From Spirochaetota bacterium (GTDB lineage: Bacteria > Spirochaetota > UBA4802 > UBA5550), in NCBI GenBank assembly GCA_024276015.1, contig JAJRXZ010000016.1, positions 1-64,000 on the forward strand: a stretch of DNA of 64,000 nt, given 5' to 3'. The position numbers and the translations under genes were made by a program. Shown here piece after piece: positions 9,440 to 18,558 of this stretch. The notes under the pieces were generated by a model, which searched no databases, had not been told where the DNA came from, and was given only the letters and a program-made list of their open reading frames with translations. Within the stretch, counting starts at the first letter, position 1, and every line of letters starts with the position of its first letter.

Positions 9440-12229
9440 TCATCCGGAAGATATGATTTTGTATAAGAGCTTCCCCATTTCTTCAAATCTATAAGGTTTT
9501 GCAATAATCCCATTAAAACCATAATCAAGGTAGTTTGCCATAACCGGATCATTGGAATAACCGCTTGAGACAATAGTTTTTATATCAGGAGCAATTTCCT
9601 TAATGTATTTTATTGCTTCTTTACCGCCCATTCCGCCCGGAACTGTCAGATCCATTATTATTGTAGTAAAAGGATCATTTTTGCCCATTGCTTCTTTTAT
9701 AAGCATTATCGCTTCTTCGCCATTTTTAGCGCAATCAACATTAAAGCCCAGCCGTAAGAGCATTTTACTTGCAATCTTTAATACCGAGTCATCATCATCC
9801 ATTATTAATATTTTTCCTTTTATATCAGACTTCATAAAAATCTTTTTATCTGTAAAGGAACCCTTTTCAAAAGATGCCGGTACTAAAATAATAAAATTAG
9901 CTCCTTTACCCGGTTCCGATTCAACAGTAATATATCCATTATGTTTTTTTATAATTGAATAACATATTGACAGTCCAAGTCCGTTGCCATCATTCTTAGT
10001 AGTATAATATGGATCGAATATTTTTTTTAGTTGACTTTGCGGAATACCTTTCCCTTGGTCCCTGAAACTAACCTTAATATACATCCCCTCATTCAGTTGC
10101 ATGTTGTTTCCGGTGTTTTCATTCAAATAATAATTTTCAGCAGATATACGAATTATACCTCCCCGGGGCATTGCCTGTCTTGCATTAATAATTATATTGT
10201 AGATTACCTGAGTAAACTGCCCGGCATCAATATGGGCATTCCAGAGGTCATCGCTGATATTATACTCACAACGAATACCGGAACCGCTTAAAATGAAATC
10301 CGACGATTCTCTTAGGAGTTTCACCATGGAAACACTTCTTCGTATAGGCTTGCTTCCCTTTGAAAATGTTAGGAGCTGCTGAGTTAAATTCTTTGCATGC
10401 AGAGACGCATTCTCTGCGTCCTTTAATAATTCGTAAGACGAATTCTCAGGACCAATGATCTCCCTGGCAAGCGATATGTTGCCGATAAGGGCTGTAAGTA
10501 TATTATTAAAATCATGAGCTATGCCTCCGGCAAAAACTCCAAGCGATTCAATTTTTGAAGTTCTGTGAAGTTCTCTTTCTATTTTTTTTCTTTCGGTAAT
10601 GTCTCTGATAACAAGTACAATTCCGATCGTATTTCCTATAGAATCACGAATAGGAGCAGCAGTAGCAGAAATATCTTTCTGTTTGCCGCTTTCGGTTACA
10701 AGTATAGCATCGTGTTCCAGTTCAATAACTTCTCCGGTTTTTATTACTCTCCATACCGGGTTCTCTATCGGTTCTTTTTTATTTATATCAAAAAGAGATA
10801 TTACTTCATCGATATTATTGCTAAAAACATTCTCCTGCTCTTCTTCAATTATTCTTTCTGCTGCATTGTTAATGAGTATTACATTTCCCTTTTTGTCGGT
10901 TGTTAAAACACCATCGCCAATTGAGCGGAGCGTGATCATGAGGCGTTCTTTTTCGGCCGATAGATTTTCATTTGATTTGATGAGTTGATCATGCATACTG
11001 CACAGTTCTCTGTTGGCCGCTGTAAGTTCTTCAGCCGTTTCCTTTCTCTCCATAATCTCACTATTCAGTTCATTACTGTACTTCTCAAGTTGTTCCATAA
11101 ATATGTTGAAGTATTTTGAAAGCTTTCCAAATTCATCATTGGAATTTATATTCATCCTGACAGTAAAATCACCCTTAGATCCCTGAGAGAATCGTTCAAT
11201 CAATGAATCTATAGGCTTGGTAATTGACGAACTGATCACAAAAGAAAGAGACAGAACAAGAATCAAAGCAATAATACAAATAACAACTATTATACTCAAA
11301 AGCTGATTCAGAGGTTTGTAAAATTCATCGTGATAACTTGAAGATGCTATGATCCAGTCAAATTGGGGCAGGTAATTATATACAACCAATTTTTTTCTGG
11401 CAATCTTTTCATCCGGGTCTTTCCATCTGTATACTATTTTGCCTTTCTTATTTTTACAGATCTCTTTTATAAAATATTTACCATCTGCATCCTTTGCGTA
11501 ATAATAATTTCCGCTTACTTTTGGATGAACGATCACATTTCCTTTAGTATCGATAATAAAGGAATATCCCGATTTGCCGAAATGTAACGGAATAACATTT
11601 GCTTTGATATCCTCTATACTTACAAGATCAAGAAATTCCTTTTTGTAAGACGATGCTGCAATTACCCAATCCCACTGGGGGAAATATGTCAAATACATCG
11701 ATTTTTTTCTCTTTCTTTTTTCTCCGGGATTGGCCCATTCGTATTCAAGGTAACCATACTTCTTTTTTGCTCCGATTTGAACAAAATCCACGTATGAAAC
11801 GTCTCTGCCCTGAATTAAAGGATGAACAACCAGCGGTATCGATTGCGGAGCATTCTTAATATCCCAGACAAAAATATATCCTGTCTTGCCAATCTTTTTT
11901 TTAAGCAACTCTTTCCCTGCATATTCTTTTGCCTTTGCCTCGCTGAGTTTTCCTCCTTTAAAAAGATCATAATAATGCTGAACTATTTTTTTGTTCTGTT
12001 CCGCGATGGCACTGAGATGAACTTTGATGGATGTTCTCGCAACAGTCTCAACCATATTCAAAATTCCGGAGGTTGAATTGTTAAGCTCATGCTCAATATT
12101 TGTTTCAATGGATCTCTTTATCAGATGAAAAATTATAAAAGTGCCCACAGTTACGGCAATTATAAGAATTATTGTAAAGCCAATCTGCAGTTTGGTTCTA
12201 ATTTTCAGGTTATTAATATATTTATTCAT
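9440..12229 (-). CDS. Membrane hybrid histidine kinase with tandem Cache sensor, HAMP, PAS, REC
   Basis: A 929-aa sensor. One membrane segment lies near residues 15-36 and another near 300-330. Between them is a periplasmic double Cache region in which the pattern GKTGYIFVWD...HP then WDWVIAASSY occurs and is echoed by GKSGYSFIID...HP then FDWIIASSSY, so the two Cache units look like tandem relatives binding a small ligand. Then follow HAMP (SSITKPIDSLIERFSQG), a coiled coil, PAS (about 430-550), HisKA (H box GGIAHDFNN, His572), HATPase (DQGKGIP, GNGLGLSICYSI) and a receiver with Asp860 in IIMDLTVPGG. The output partner is not apparent. The ATG has only a distant AGGAAAG upstream. Confidence 0.92.
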   Translation of the reverse strand: MNKYINNLKIRTKLQIGFTIILIIAVTVGTFIIFHLIKRSIETNIEHELNNSTSGILNMVETVARTSIKVHLSAIAEQNKKIVQHYYDLFKGGKLSEAKAKEYAGKELLKKKIGKTGYIFVWDIKNAPQSIPLVVHPLIQGRDVSYVDFVQIGAKKKYGYLEYEWANPGEKRKRKKSMYLTYFPQWDWVIAASSYKKEFLDLVSIEDIKANVIPLHFGKSGYSFIIDTKGNVIVHPKVSGNYYYAKDADGKYFIKEICKNKKGKIVYRWKDPDEKIARKKLVVYNYLPQFDWIIASSSYHDEFYKPLNQLLSIIVVICIIALILVLSLSFVISSSITKPIDSLIERFSQGSKGDFTVRMNINSNDEFGKLSKYFNIFMEQLEKYSNELNSEIMERKETAEELTAANRELCSMHDQLIKSNENLSAEKERLMITLRSIGDGVLTTDKKGNVILINNAAERIIEEEQENVFSNNIDEVISLFDINKKEPIENPVWRVIKTGEVIELEHDAILVTESGKQKDISATAAPIRDSIGNTIGIVLVIRDITERKKIERELHRTSKIESLGVFAGGIAHDFNNILTALIGNISLAREIIGPENSSYELLKDAENASLHAKNLTQQLLTFSKGSKPIRRSVSMVKLLRESSDFILSGSGIRCEYNISDDLWNAHIDAGQFTQVIYNIIINARQAMPRGGIIRISAENYYLNENTGNNMQLNEGMYIKVSFRDQGKGIPQSQLKKIFDPYYTTKNDGNGLGLSICYSIIKKHNGYITVESEPGKGANFIILVPASFEKGSFTDKKIFMKSDIKGKILIMDDDDSVLKIASKMLLRLGFNVDCAKNGEEAIMLIKEAMGKNDPFTTIIMDLTVPGGMGGKEAIKYIKEIAPDIKTIVSSGYSNDPVMANYLDYGFNGIIAKPYRFEEMGKLLYKIISSG

Positions 12230-12559
12230 TTTAACATAAAATGATAATAACTTTCCTAACAGATAATTAATAGAGAATTACAACGACATTCAACTAAAAT
12301 TTTCGCCGCACCAAAAAAACATAAATGACTCGAGATAGGCGAATTTTACCTATTTTTCTATACCGATTATTATTGAAAATTTCTATATTAAATGAATCGG
12401 TATATGATTTACTTAAGATTTTGCCGTTTGATAGGGGCAAAATCGATGTTTTTTGATATAAAATCCGCAAATTTGTTCATTATATTATATAAAATATTGT
12501 ATAAAAAACGCCTAAATAGAGTAAATGAGTTAATTTAAAAGAGAAAAAAAGATGGATCA
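12230..12559. other. 330-nt gap with two inverted repeats
   Basis: This AT-rich stretch lies between the plsC-like stop and the kinase start, both on the minus strand. It holds a perfect 10-bp inverted repeat TATACCGATT (12359-12368) / AATCGGTATA (12395-12404) with a 26-nt spacer, and a perfect 9-bp inverted repeat GATTTTGCC (12417-12425) / GGCAAAATC (12436-12444) followed on the plus strand by TTTTTT at 12449-12454. They could be operators for the kinase gene, or the second could be a terminator for an unseen plus-strand transcript. A 48-codon open frame at 12392-12538 (+) has no ribosome site and is not called. Confidence 0.5.
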
Positions 12560-13114
12560 CTATTTATGACCATTCAGTGGTATTTTATAGCCCGCTTTTT
12601 CATAGATATCTCTAATTTTTAAAAGATCATCTTCCATGACTTCTCCAGGCATCATATATCCCAGCCATTTTGTTCTCTTTTCTTTATTATCGAGATACCA
12701 GAAGACAATGGGAACATTTGCCCCCTTTGCTATATTCCAGAAACCGGTTCTTATTCTTGCAACATTTTTCCTTGTGCCTTCAGGGACCATGGCAAGTATG
12801 AATTTATCACTCTTATTAAATTCTTCAACAATTTTATCCACAAATCCGGTTGATCGGTCCCTTTTCACCGGAACCCCGCCAAGACTTTTCAGAAAAATCG
12901 ACATGGGCCAAAAAAACCATTCAGCCTTTACCAGAAGTTTTGCGTCAATTTTTGCTATTTTCATATATGTAAAGGCAAGAACAGTGTCCATATTTGACAC
13001 ATGGGGAAATCCTACTACAACCTGTTTTTTAAACCAGTATTCAGGAAGTTCATCGTAGGTCCAGCCTAAAATTTTGTAGAGGATCTTTCCTATCAGGCTA
13101 AAAATAGATTTCAT
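12560..13114 (-). CDS. PlsC-like glycerolipid acyltransferase
   Basis: A 184-aa member of the PlsC/LPLAT family. The catalytic HX4D motif is HVSNMD and the glycerol-phosphate-binding motif is VPEGTR; GGVPVKRDRSTG is the intervening conserved block. The protein should transfer an acyl chain to a lysophospholipid or related acceptor at the cytoplasmic membrane. It is shorter than classical PlsC (about 240 aa) and lacks a long N-terminal anchor. ATG 13114 has AAAGGAC upstream; an in-frame TTG at 13129 lies in front of it and is not favoured. The adjacent ferritin-like gene is separated by 121 nt, so operon membership is unclear. Confidence 0.85.
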   Translation of the reverse strand: MKSIFSLIGKILYKILGWTYDELPEYWFKKQVVVGFPHVSNMDTVLAFTYMKIAKIDAKLLVKAEWFFWPMSIFLKSLGGVPVKRDRSTGFVDKIVEEFNKSDKFILAMVPEGTRKNVARIRTGFWNIAKGANVPIVFWYLDNKEKRTKWLGYMMPGEVMEDDLLKIRDIYEKAGYKIPLNGHK

Positions 13115-13235
13115 AAATCGTCCTTTCAAATATCAATTCAAAAGTCCCTCATACCCCGCCTGAACCGGATAAAATATCACATGGTCTCTTTGGCGGCCGA
13201 CCTGTTAATCTTCGGCTGATTCCCTTCGATTTCCT

Positions 13236-13505
13236 TTATTTTGGACCGCAACTCTGTTTACATAGAAGAGCCTTAAGTTCCCTCAGTTCGCTTTTCAGTT
13301 CATTCAATATTTTTCTAAGTTCAGCTTCGTGTCCCTTTTCCTGAAGGGCAAGCGTTTTAAAAAGACTTTTGGAAGATTCACTTAAAGCCTTTTCCGCAGC
13401 GTTTTTATAAAATTGATAGGCTGATATTTCCCGAGGAATGGCCAGCAATACTACCTGAATCATTTCTTCAATTGATTTAATTCTGTTTATGTCATTTTCT
13501 ATCAT
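13236..13505 (-). CDS. 89-aa half-ferritin (rubrerythrin-like two-helix protein)
   Basis: A short alpha-helical protein with a rubrerythrin/ferritin iron-binding pattern: Glu26 in PREISAYQFYKNA and Glu56-x2-His59 in LQEKGHEAEL. A normal ferritin-like subunit repeats this in a four-helix bundle; here only one half is encoded, so a dimer would be needed to build the di-iron site, as known for encapsulated ferritins (EncFtn), whose Glu-30-Glu-3-His spacing matches. The C-terminus carries two cysteines (CKQSCGPK). The ATG has AGAGGT upstream. No encapsulin shell gene is nearby. The iron role is inferred from motif spacing. Confidence 0.7.
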   Translation of the reverse strand: MIENDINRIKSIEEMIQVVLLAIPREISAYQFYKNAAEKALSESSKSLFKTLALQEKGHEAELRKILNELKSELRELKALLCKQSCGPK

Positions 13506-13539
13506 TAATTACCTCTGGGGTTTTTATTCTCAAAAAATA

Positions 13540-14223
13540 TTAAGAAGGCCATGTAATTTTCCCACCATAATAAGCTATAAAAATTGTTACAGGAGCTGCA
13601 AGGAATAGGAGAAAATTATATATAACAGATACCGAATTCATTTGAAAAGAAATATCAGAATAAATAGTTCTTAAGATCACAGCAGATAAACTTAAAAATA
13701 TCAATAACGCGGAGAAAATTAATTTATTCCTGAAAATTTTAGTCATTGTCAAATCGTAATTGATCCACCAGCTAAATAACCCTGAAAATATAGCCGGGAA
13801 AGAAGTTAAACCTGCAAATATGAGAGAATAATAAGCTGTCTTTTCAAAGGAATAGTTTCCCCACAATAAAAAAATTATCTGAGTTAAAGCTCCAAAAATA
13901 AAAAGAGCTACCGGGAAATGGATCATTAATGGGTGAGGATGGAATTTTCTGTAAAAATCTCTGTAAGAATCCTTTTTATCCTCAGAGGCCTCCGAAAATT
14001 CATTCTCAAGTTCTCCTATGATCTCTACCTTTTCAAATACCTCCTCACCGTGAGGCGCCATAGCCATAAAATCCGTCAAATCCTCCCCTGCTTTATGACG
14101 GGACATGTGGATACCTCCGGCCCATAGTTTGCTTTTGGTGACATCGTATATTTTACCTTTGTATAAAATATATGCCGGGTTTCCGTCTTTGCCTGTATTT
14201 AAGTTCAAGTCTTTCTTTTTCAC
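13540..14223 (-). CDS. Cytochrome b5-like heme-binding domain fused to DUF2231-like membrane domain
   Basis: A 227-aa two-part protein. Residues about 12-80 resemble the bacterial cytochrome b5-like heme/steroid-binding domain (YILYKGKIYDVTKSKLWAGGIHMSRHKAGEDLT, shown here only in part as motif pieces, then DFMAMAPHGEEV). From about residue 88 the motif FHPHPLMIHFPVALF begins a four-helix membrane domain like DUF2231. The histidines in MSRHKAG and PHGEEV, plus those in HPHP, are possible heme ligands, so an electron-transfer role in the inner membrane is plausible. Start is GTG 14223 with only a weak ribosome site. It is 34 nt from the half-ferritin gene on the same strand, probably one transcript. 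Confidence 0.75.
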   Translation of the reverse strand: MKKKDLNLNTGKDGNPAYILYKGKIYDVTKSKLWAGGIHMSRHKAGEDLTDFMAMAPHGEEVFEKVEIIGELENEFSEASEDKKDSYRDFYRKFHPHPLMIHFPVALFIFGALTQIIFLLWGNYSFEKTAYYSLIFAGLTSFPAIFSGLFSWWINYDLTMTKIFRNKLIFSALLIFLSLSAVILRTIYSDISFQMNSVSVIYNFLLFLAAPVTIFIAYYGGKITWPS

Positions 14224-14387
14224 AATTTTCTGCCTTAATAACTTTCAATTTGTTGAAATATTGCTTCAATCCCAATAAGATTCAATTAAGTTTCCGTGAT
14301 TTTAATAAAAATATCGTAATATATTAAAATTTATCTGATACATAGTATCAAATATGAATTGGAAAAGATCAAGCATAATTTACAAAA

Positions 14388-15893
14388 TTATATGGTTTCA
14401 GGCTGCCTCCCCCTCCCTATATCATCAAGCGCCCGGGCAAGTTTAATTGTATCCTCCAAGAGAGGTTCAATATCTTCCGGTATCAGAAATCTTATCAGAC
14501 AAAGCATTGTTTCCTCATGACCGGGTTTGAGATGCAGAGACAAGTCTGACCCATCTATTTTCATTCTGGCAAGTTTGCCCTTCCATTGGTCAAGGAAACG
14601 GTACAGCGGCTCAAGCACCTCCGATTTAGACTGCGGTGAATATTTATTCATTTTATTTATTATCTCCGGTTTTGCATAACGTATCGGGAAGAGGCCGTCA
14701 AAAAAGGGATCTCCCGTAGAAAAGCGCCGAACTCCTTCATGAGGATAACCGGGCGGTTCTGTTTTAAGATAAAAGGGCGACTCGTCAAGTTCCACTTCCA
14801 GCGCATAGTCATTATCCGGAGAGAGTTCAAAATCACGGCCCTGCACTTTATCATTTACATAGCCCATGTATAACCTGTACTCAATTCCTTCATGTTTCCA
14901 GCCGTTCATATCCGCAAGTCTGGTCATCTCCTTTTTGCATTTTCCTGCAGACGTGAATCTCATGGCTATCTCCATGTGAAATACACCCCATAGAGTTATC
15001 CCGGCAAAAAACAGTATTATAAACGCAGATATTACAACATCGAGGGTATTCCCTATCTCCTCGCCGCTGTAACCGAGAAAGTACATAACGGAAAAAACCA
15101 ACACTACAATAAGCGTAAATATACCTGCAGCAATAAGAGCTGTTCTTATCCAATTCAGGGAAGGGATCCTGGTTTGTTTTTTCTTCCACTCTTTAAGGGC
15201 TTTCTTCTCTTCTCTAAGGTCCTCCGCTCTTATCATTTTTTCTATTTCAAGCATTGTTTCCCCTTCAAAGCGGACATACCATTCCTGAGTCTTTTCAACA
15301 GGGTGCAGACGAAGCCATACCGGATCGGGAATATATACATCAATCCCGCAGTATCTGCATTTCATTATGCGTTCACTGTAACCCGTAACTTCGAGCGAAC
15401 CGCCGCACCTGATACAGCTCATAGCAACAGGTTTGCCCCCGCTCTCAATGCCGGTTTCACCCTTTTTATCGTTCAGTTCCCTTTCAGAGCAGATACACTG
15501 TACAGCCGAAGGTACAACTTCCTTCAGCCATTCAGGCACAGGGAATATCTCATGCTCAAAACCGCACTTTCGGCACAGCAGTTTCCCGTCAGTCTTAAGA
15601 GAAGCTTCAGGCAGCCCTGTTTTGCAGTTCCAGCATCGCGGTGACAATTTATAATAGCTGTACTTATAAGTTCCGTCGCCTCCCATAACGGTGCCGCCCA
15701 TGCCTTCCGCTTCATTAAAATTTTGGTACTCATTTTCAAATTTATTTAAAAAATCCCCATAGGTCTCCGCTGATATACTGACATTTGCAAAACAGCCTGT
15801 ACAGATAATGTTTCTAAAGGGGCCGTTAATGGGGACCGGGTGTCCGCATTTGCCACATGTGGTTCTTATTTCAAAAACTCCGTATCTCGGCAT
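14388..15893 (-). CDS. Zinc-ribbon membrane protein of unknown function
   Basis: A 501-aa protein with four CxxC-type knuckles in the first 190 residues (CGKCGHP, CTGC, CWNC/CRKCG, CIRCGG/CRYCG), so two to four zinc ribbons. Two adjacent membrane segments follow (about 250-275 and 285-310), and then a soluble C-terminal domain of about 180 residues. No enzyme motif was recognised. ATG 15893 was chosen because GGAG lies six nucleotides upstream; ATG 15905 and TTG 15908 are in frame but have no site. Such proteins often sense or organise at the membrane, but no function can be assigned. Confidence 0.75.
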   Translation of the reverse strand: MPRYGVFEIRTTCGKCGHPVPINGPFRNIICTGCFANVSISAETYGDFLNKFENEYQNFNEAEGMGGTVMGGDGTYKYSYYKLSPRCWNCKTGLPEASLKTDGKLLCRKCGFEHEIFPVPEWLKEVVPSAVQCICSERELNDKKGETGIESGGKPVAMSCIRCGGSLEVTGYSERIMKCRYCGIDVYIPDPVWLRLHPVEKTQEWYVRFEGETMLEIEKMIRAEDLREEKKALKEWKKKQTRIPSLNWIRTALIAAGIFTLIVVLVFSVMYFLGYSGEEIGNTLDVVISAFIILFFAGITLWGVFHMEIAMRFTSAGKCKKEMTRLADMNGWKHEGIEYRLYMGYVNDKVQGRDFELSPDNDYALEVELDESPFYLKTEPPGYPHEGVRRFSTGDPFFDGLFPIRYAKPEIINKMNKYSPQSKSEVLEPLYRFLDQWKGKLARMKIDGSDLSLHLKPGHEETMLCLIRFLIPEDIEPLLEDTIKLARALDDIGRGRQPETI

Positions 15894-15978
15894 TTTATTC
15901 TCCATCAAATCGATTTTCTATGTAAGTGGTTTTGATTTTTTTAAACATTCCTTCCCTCCATGTTTTTTGATATAAATA

Positions 15979-16191
15979 TTATTTACCGTACCAATAATAA
16001 GGTACTGGCATTCCCCTTTTTTCGCCGCAAAGGAAGTGCATTACAGCTTCGTAACAATTAAAATATGTATTGAAATGGGAAATCAGTTCCTGCGAGAGTT
16101 GAGAAGAGTATATTTTAATTATGTCCGATAAATGTAAGGTGCCCTTATCCGTATAGAATATAGAAAGGAAAGTCAAGAATTTTTTGGTCAT
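15979..16191 (-). CDS. Possible small protein, 70 aa
   Basis: Open frame beginning MTKKFLTFLSIFYTDKG and ending MPVPYYWYGK, with no recognised family. GGAG lies almost against the ATG, too close for a good ribosome site. It sits alone between a zinc-ribbon gene and the TlpA-like gene. It could be a real small gene or a chance frame in AT-rich DNA. Confidence 0.28.
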   Translation of the reverse strand: MTKKFLTFLSIFYTDKGTLHLSDIIKIYSSQLSQELISHFNTYFNCYEAVMHFLCGEKRGMPVPYYWYGK

Positions 16192-16330
16192 ACTCCGCTT
16201 TTTTTGGCCGGTTTCTCTGAAGTTATATTCAGCAACTTCAATGAAAATGCATAAATATAATTATTGACAAAAGATATGCAAAATTCAATAAGTTAACGCA
16301 AATAATGTATTAAAGGCCGGCAAACATATA

Positions 16331-16858
16331 ATGAAAAAAAAATACATCTTTCCTGCAGTCTTAACAATCTCAGCAATTATTATTTTAATAATAAACCTGT
16401 ACATAGATGTTAAACTAGACACTCGTATTTCAACAGGCACAAAGGTCCCTGATTTTGAGATCAAAGATATCAATAGCAGCAGATCTTTTTATTCTTCTGA
16501 TTTTAAGGGCAAGGTATTGTTTATTAATTTTTGGGCTACCTGGTGTAAGCCCTGCAGAGATGAATTGCCTTCAATCAACAAATTGAATCAGGCACTGTCT
16601 CAAAAGAACGACTTTGAGATGATAACCATTGCTTATAACGAGGACCCTGCTCAGTCATTAAAATTTTTAAAAAAATTCGGTTTTAACATACCTTTATATT
16701 TCGATCCCTTCGGTAAAACGGCAAACCTATTTGGAGTAACGGGAGTTCCCGAAACTTATATAATAAACAAAGAGGGCATTGTAGAGATGGTTAAAATAGG
16801 CCCGCATCAGTGGAACTCAAAGAAGAATATTGATTTTATATTATCTCTCTTAAAGTAA
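16331..16858 (+). CDS. TlpA/ResA-like membrane-anchored thioredoxin
   Basis: A 175-aa periplasmic thiol-disulfide oxidoreductase. A single N-terminal membrane anchor (about 6-25) is followed by a thioredoxin fold with active site WCKPC (Cys72, Cys75) in FINFWATWCKPCRDELPS, and the cis-proline region GVTGVPETYIIN. This is the TlpA/ResA pattern, which reduces apocytochrome c or other periplasmic disulfides. The gene is alone on the plus strand and converges with the heme operon, which suggests but does not prove a link to cytochrome maturation. Confidence 0.87.
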   Translation: MKKKYIFPAVLTISAIIILIINLYIDVKLDTRISTGTKVPDFEIKDINSSRSFYSSDFKGKVLFINFWATWCKPCRDELPSINKLNQALSQKNDFEMITIAYNEDPAQSLKFLKKFGFNIPLYFDPFGKTANLFGVTGVPETYIINKEGIVEMVKIGPHQWNSKKNIDFILSLLK

Positions 16859-16941
16859 ATATTTAATATGAAAATAGTTTTTCACGAAAAATACCTTTTG
16901 CGAAGGTTTCAGAGATTGAATTCCCCTTATGCCGGCTAAAT

Positions 16942-17079
16942 CTATCTTTCCATGGGACAGGATATTACAAAATCACCGTCAATTACTATATATTCCACGA
17001 TATTTTTGTATCTGCACAGAACCGAATCTGAGACATGGTCTTTAAAATTTTTACAGTTTTTACATTTCTCTAATGTCAT
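16942..17079 (-). CDS. 45-aa four-cysteine protein at the end of the heme operon
   Basis: A short frame starting at ATG 17079 with AAGGGA placed five nucleotides upstream. The protein begins MTLEKCKNCKNFKD, continues with VLCRYK, and ends VISCPMER. Cys6, Cys9, Cys22 and Cys41 form a Cx2C...C...C pattern fit for one zinc or iron-sulfur site. It begins 22 nt after the hemG stop, on the same strand, so it is probably the fourth gene of hemE-hemH-hemG. No family was recognised. The good ribosome site, regular spacing and cysteine pattern argue against a chance frame. Confidence 0.6.
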   Translation of the reverse strand: MTLEKCKNCKNFKDHVSDSVLCRYKNIVEYIVIDGDFVISCPMER

Positions 17080-17101
17080 AAGTTCCCTTCAATAATGTAC
17101 T

Positions 17102-18529
17102 TTAAAAATTAATATTTTCTACAATTTTATCTGCCGTTAACCGGGCATTATGAATGCAGTCCGGTATACCGATCCCTCTGTAAGCGGAACCGGTTAAATA
17201 GAGTCCTCTCTGTTTTGAAGTCTCTTTATCGATTATATTTAATATGTCAGGATGTCCAATATTGTACTGCGGCATATTATCAATCCATCTGAAAATTCTA
17301 TAGAAATGAGGTTCGGCATCAAGCCGAATTATATGCTTCAGTTCTTCTCTCACAATATGAATGATCGTTTCATCATCCTTTTCAATCATGTCCTGATTAT
17401 TCTTGCCGCCGATAAAGCATCTGATCAAAAAATAATCATCGGGGCACCTGAATGGCCATTTCAAAGATGTGAAAGTCGCTGCCATGATTTTTCTTTTTTC
17501 AATTCCCGGGATCAAAAAGCCAAAAGCCTTGGGAAGATCTTTCAGATCCTCTTTCCTGTATGCAATGGTAACCGTACCGGTTTTAATATATGGAATATCT
17601 TTTAAACTCTCTGCAATTGTAGTATTAATGTTTTTAAGAAGTCCGGAAGTAATATATGAAGCCGTAGTGAGAACAAGAACATGGGCATCTATTATTTCAC
17701 CATTTTCAAGCCGGATATCATATTTCCCATCATTCCGAATTTCAATATCAGATACTCCCTTCCCTTTTTCAAGATCTACTCCATCAAGGTTTTTTACAAG
17801 ATTATCAACCAGTTCATTCATACCTTTTTTAAAGGAAACAAAAAAAGTTCTTTCAGGAGAGATCCCGTTCTTCTTTTTCATCATATCATTCATCTTTTTT
17901 CTCAATACAAGAGTGCTCTTTGTTAAACTTCCATAATCTTTTTCCTGCTGTAAAAATCTCGGGAATGTGCTTTGCAAACTCATCTTTTCAGGATCGCCGG
18001 CATGGATCCCGGCAATAAGCGGTTCTGCAATTTTGTCCAGAAGCTCTCTGCCGAATCTTCTCTTAACAAAACCGGCAAGCGTTTCATCGGAATCGTCCCT
18101 TCTCGGCGGTATTAAGAACTCCATGGCCATTCTGAGTTTGCCCTTTAAAGTGAAAAGGCCTGTTGTTGCAAAGGGCAAAAACTTGCTGGGCACCAGAAGC
18201 AGTAATCCATCGGGCAAAGGATGAAGTTTCCCTTTAGAAAAAATATATGTTTCCTTATTTTCATCATTGGTGTTGATCAATCTATCTTCTATGTCAAGTT
18301 CGCGGCATAGCTGAAGAGCCCAGGGTTTGTCTCTGATCATGCAATCGGGGCCTCCTTCTATAACAAAATCTTCGATATACTCGGTTTTTATCTGCCCGCC
18401 GAACCTGTCACTCTTCTCAAGTAATAGAATATCAGCATCGTATCCTTTTTCTTCTATTTTTTTTCTGAGATAATACACAGCGGACAGACCCGAAATTCCT
18501 CCCCCTACAACAACAATTTTTTTCTTCAA
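17102..18529 (-). CDS. hemG: Protoporphyrinogen oxidase, HemY/HemG flavoprotein type
   Basis: A 475-aa FAD enzyme that oxidises protoporphyrinogen IX (or coproporphyrinogen III in some lineages) before iron insertion. The N-terminal dinucleotide-binding motif VVVGGGISGLSAVYYL is intact, followed by LLEKSDRFGGQIKTE, EGGPDCMI, and the C-terminal FAD motif LYLTGSAYRGIGIPDCI. Its length matches the family. Start is TTG 18529, chosen because AGGAG lies six nucleotides upstream; there is no nearby ATG. It follows hemH by 29 nt. The HemY type normally uses oxygen as acceptor, which is notable beside ferredoxin-dependent enzymes, although some homologues use other acceptors. Confidence 0.92.
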   Translation of the reverse strand: MKKKIVVVGGGISGLSAVYYLRKKIEEKGYDADILLLEKSDRFGGQIKTEYIEDFVIEGGPDCMIRDKPWALQLCRELDIEDRLINTNDENKETYIFSKGKLHPLPDGLLLLVPSKFLPFATTGLFTLKGKLRMAMEFLIPPRRDDSDETLAGFVKRRFGRELLDKIAEPLIAGIHAGDPEKMSLQSTFPRFLQQEKDYGSLTKSTLVLRKKMNDMMKKKNGISPERTFFVSFKKGMNELVDNLVKNLDGVDLEKGKGVSDIEIRNDGKYDIRLENGEIIDAHVLVLTTASYITSGLLKNINTTIAESLKDIPYIKTGTVTIAYRKEDLKDLPKAFGFLIPGIEKRKIMAATFTSLKWPFRCPDDYFLIRCFIGGKNNQDMIEKDDETIIHIVREELKHIIRLDAEPHFYRIFRWIDNMPQYNIGHPDILNIIDKETSKQRGLYLTGSAYRGIGIPDCIHNARLTADKIVENINF

Positions 18530-18558
18530 AAGAATCTCCTCTATAATTTCAGTTATAA

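Noticed and set aside
12392-12538. 48-codon open frame (+) in the gap before the Cache kinase
   Set aside because: No ribosome site; codon content is that of AT-rich noncoding DNA, and it spans the two inverted repeats.
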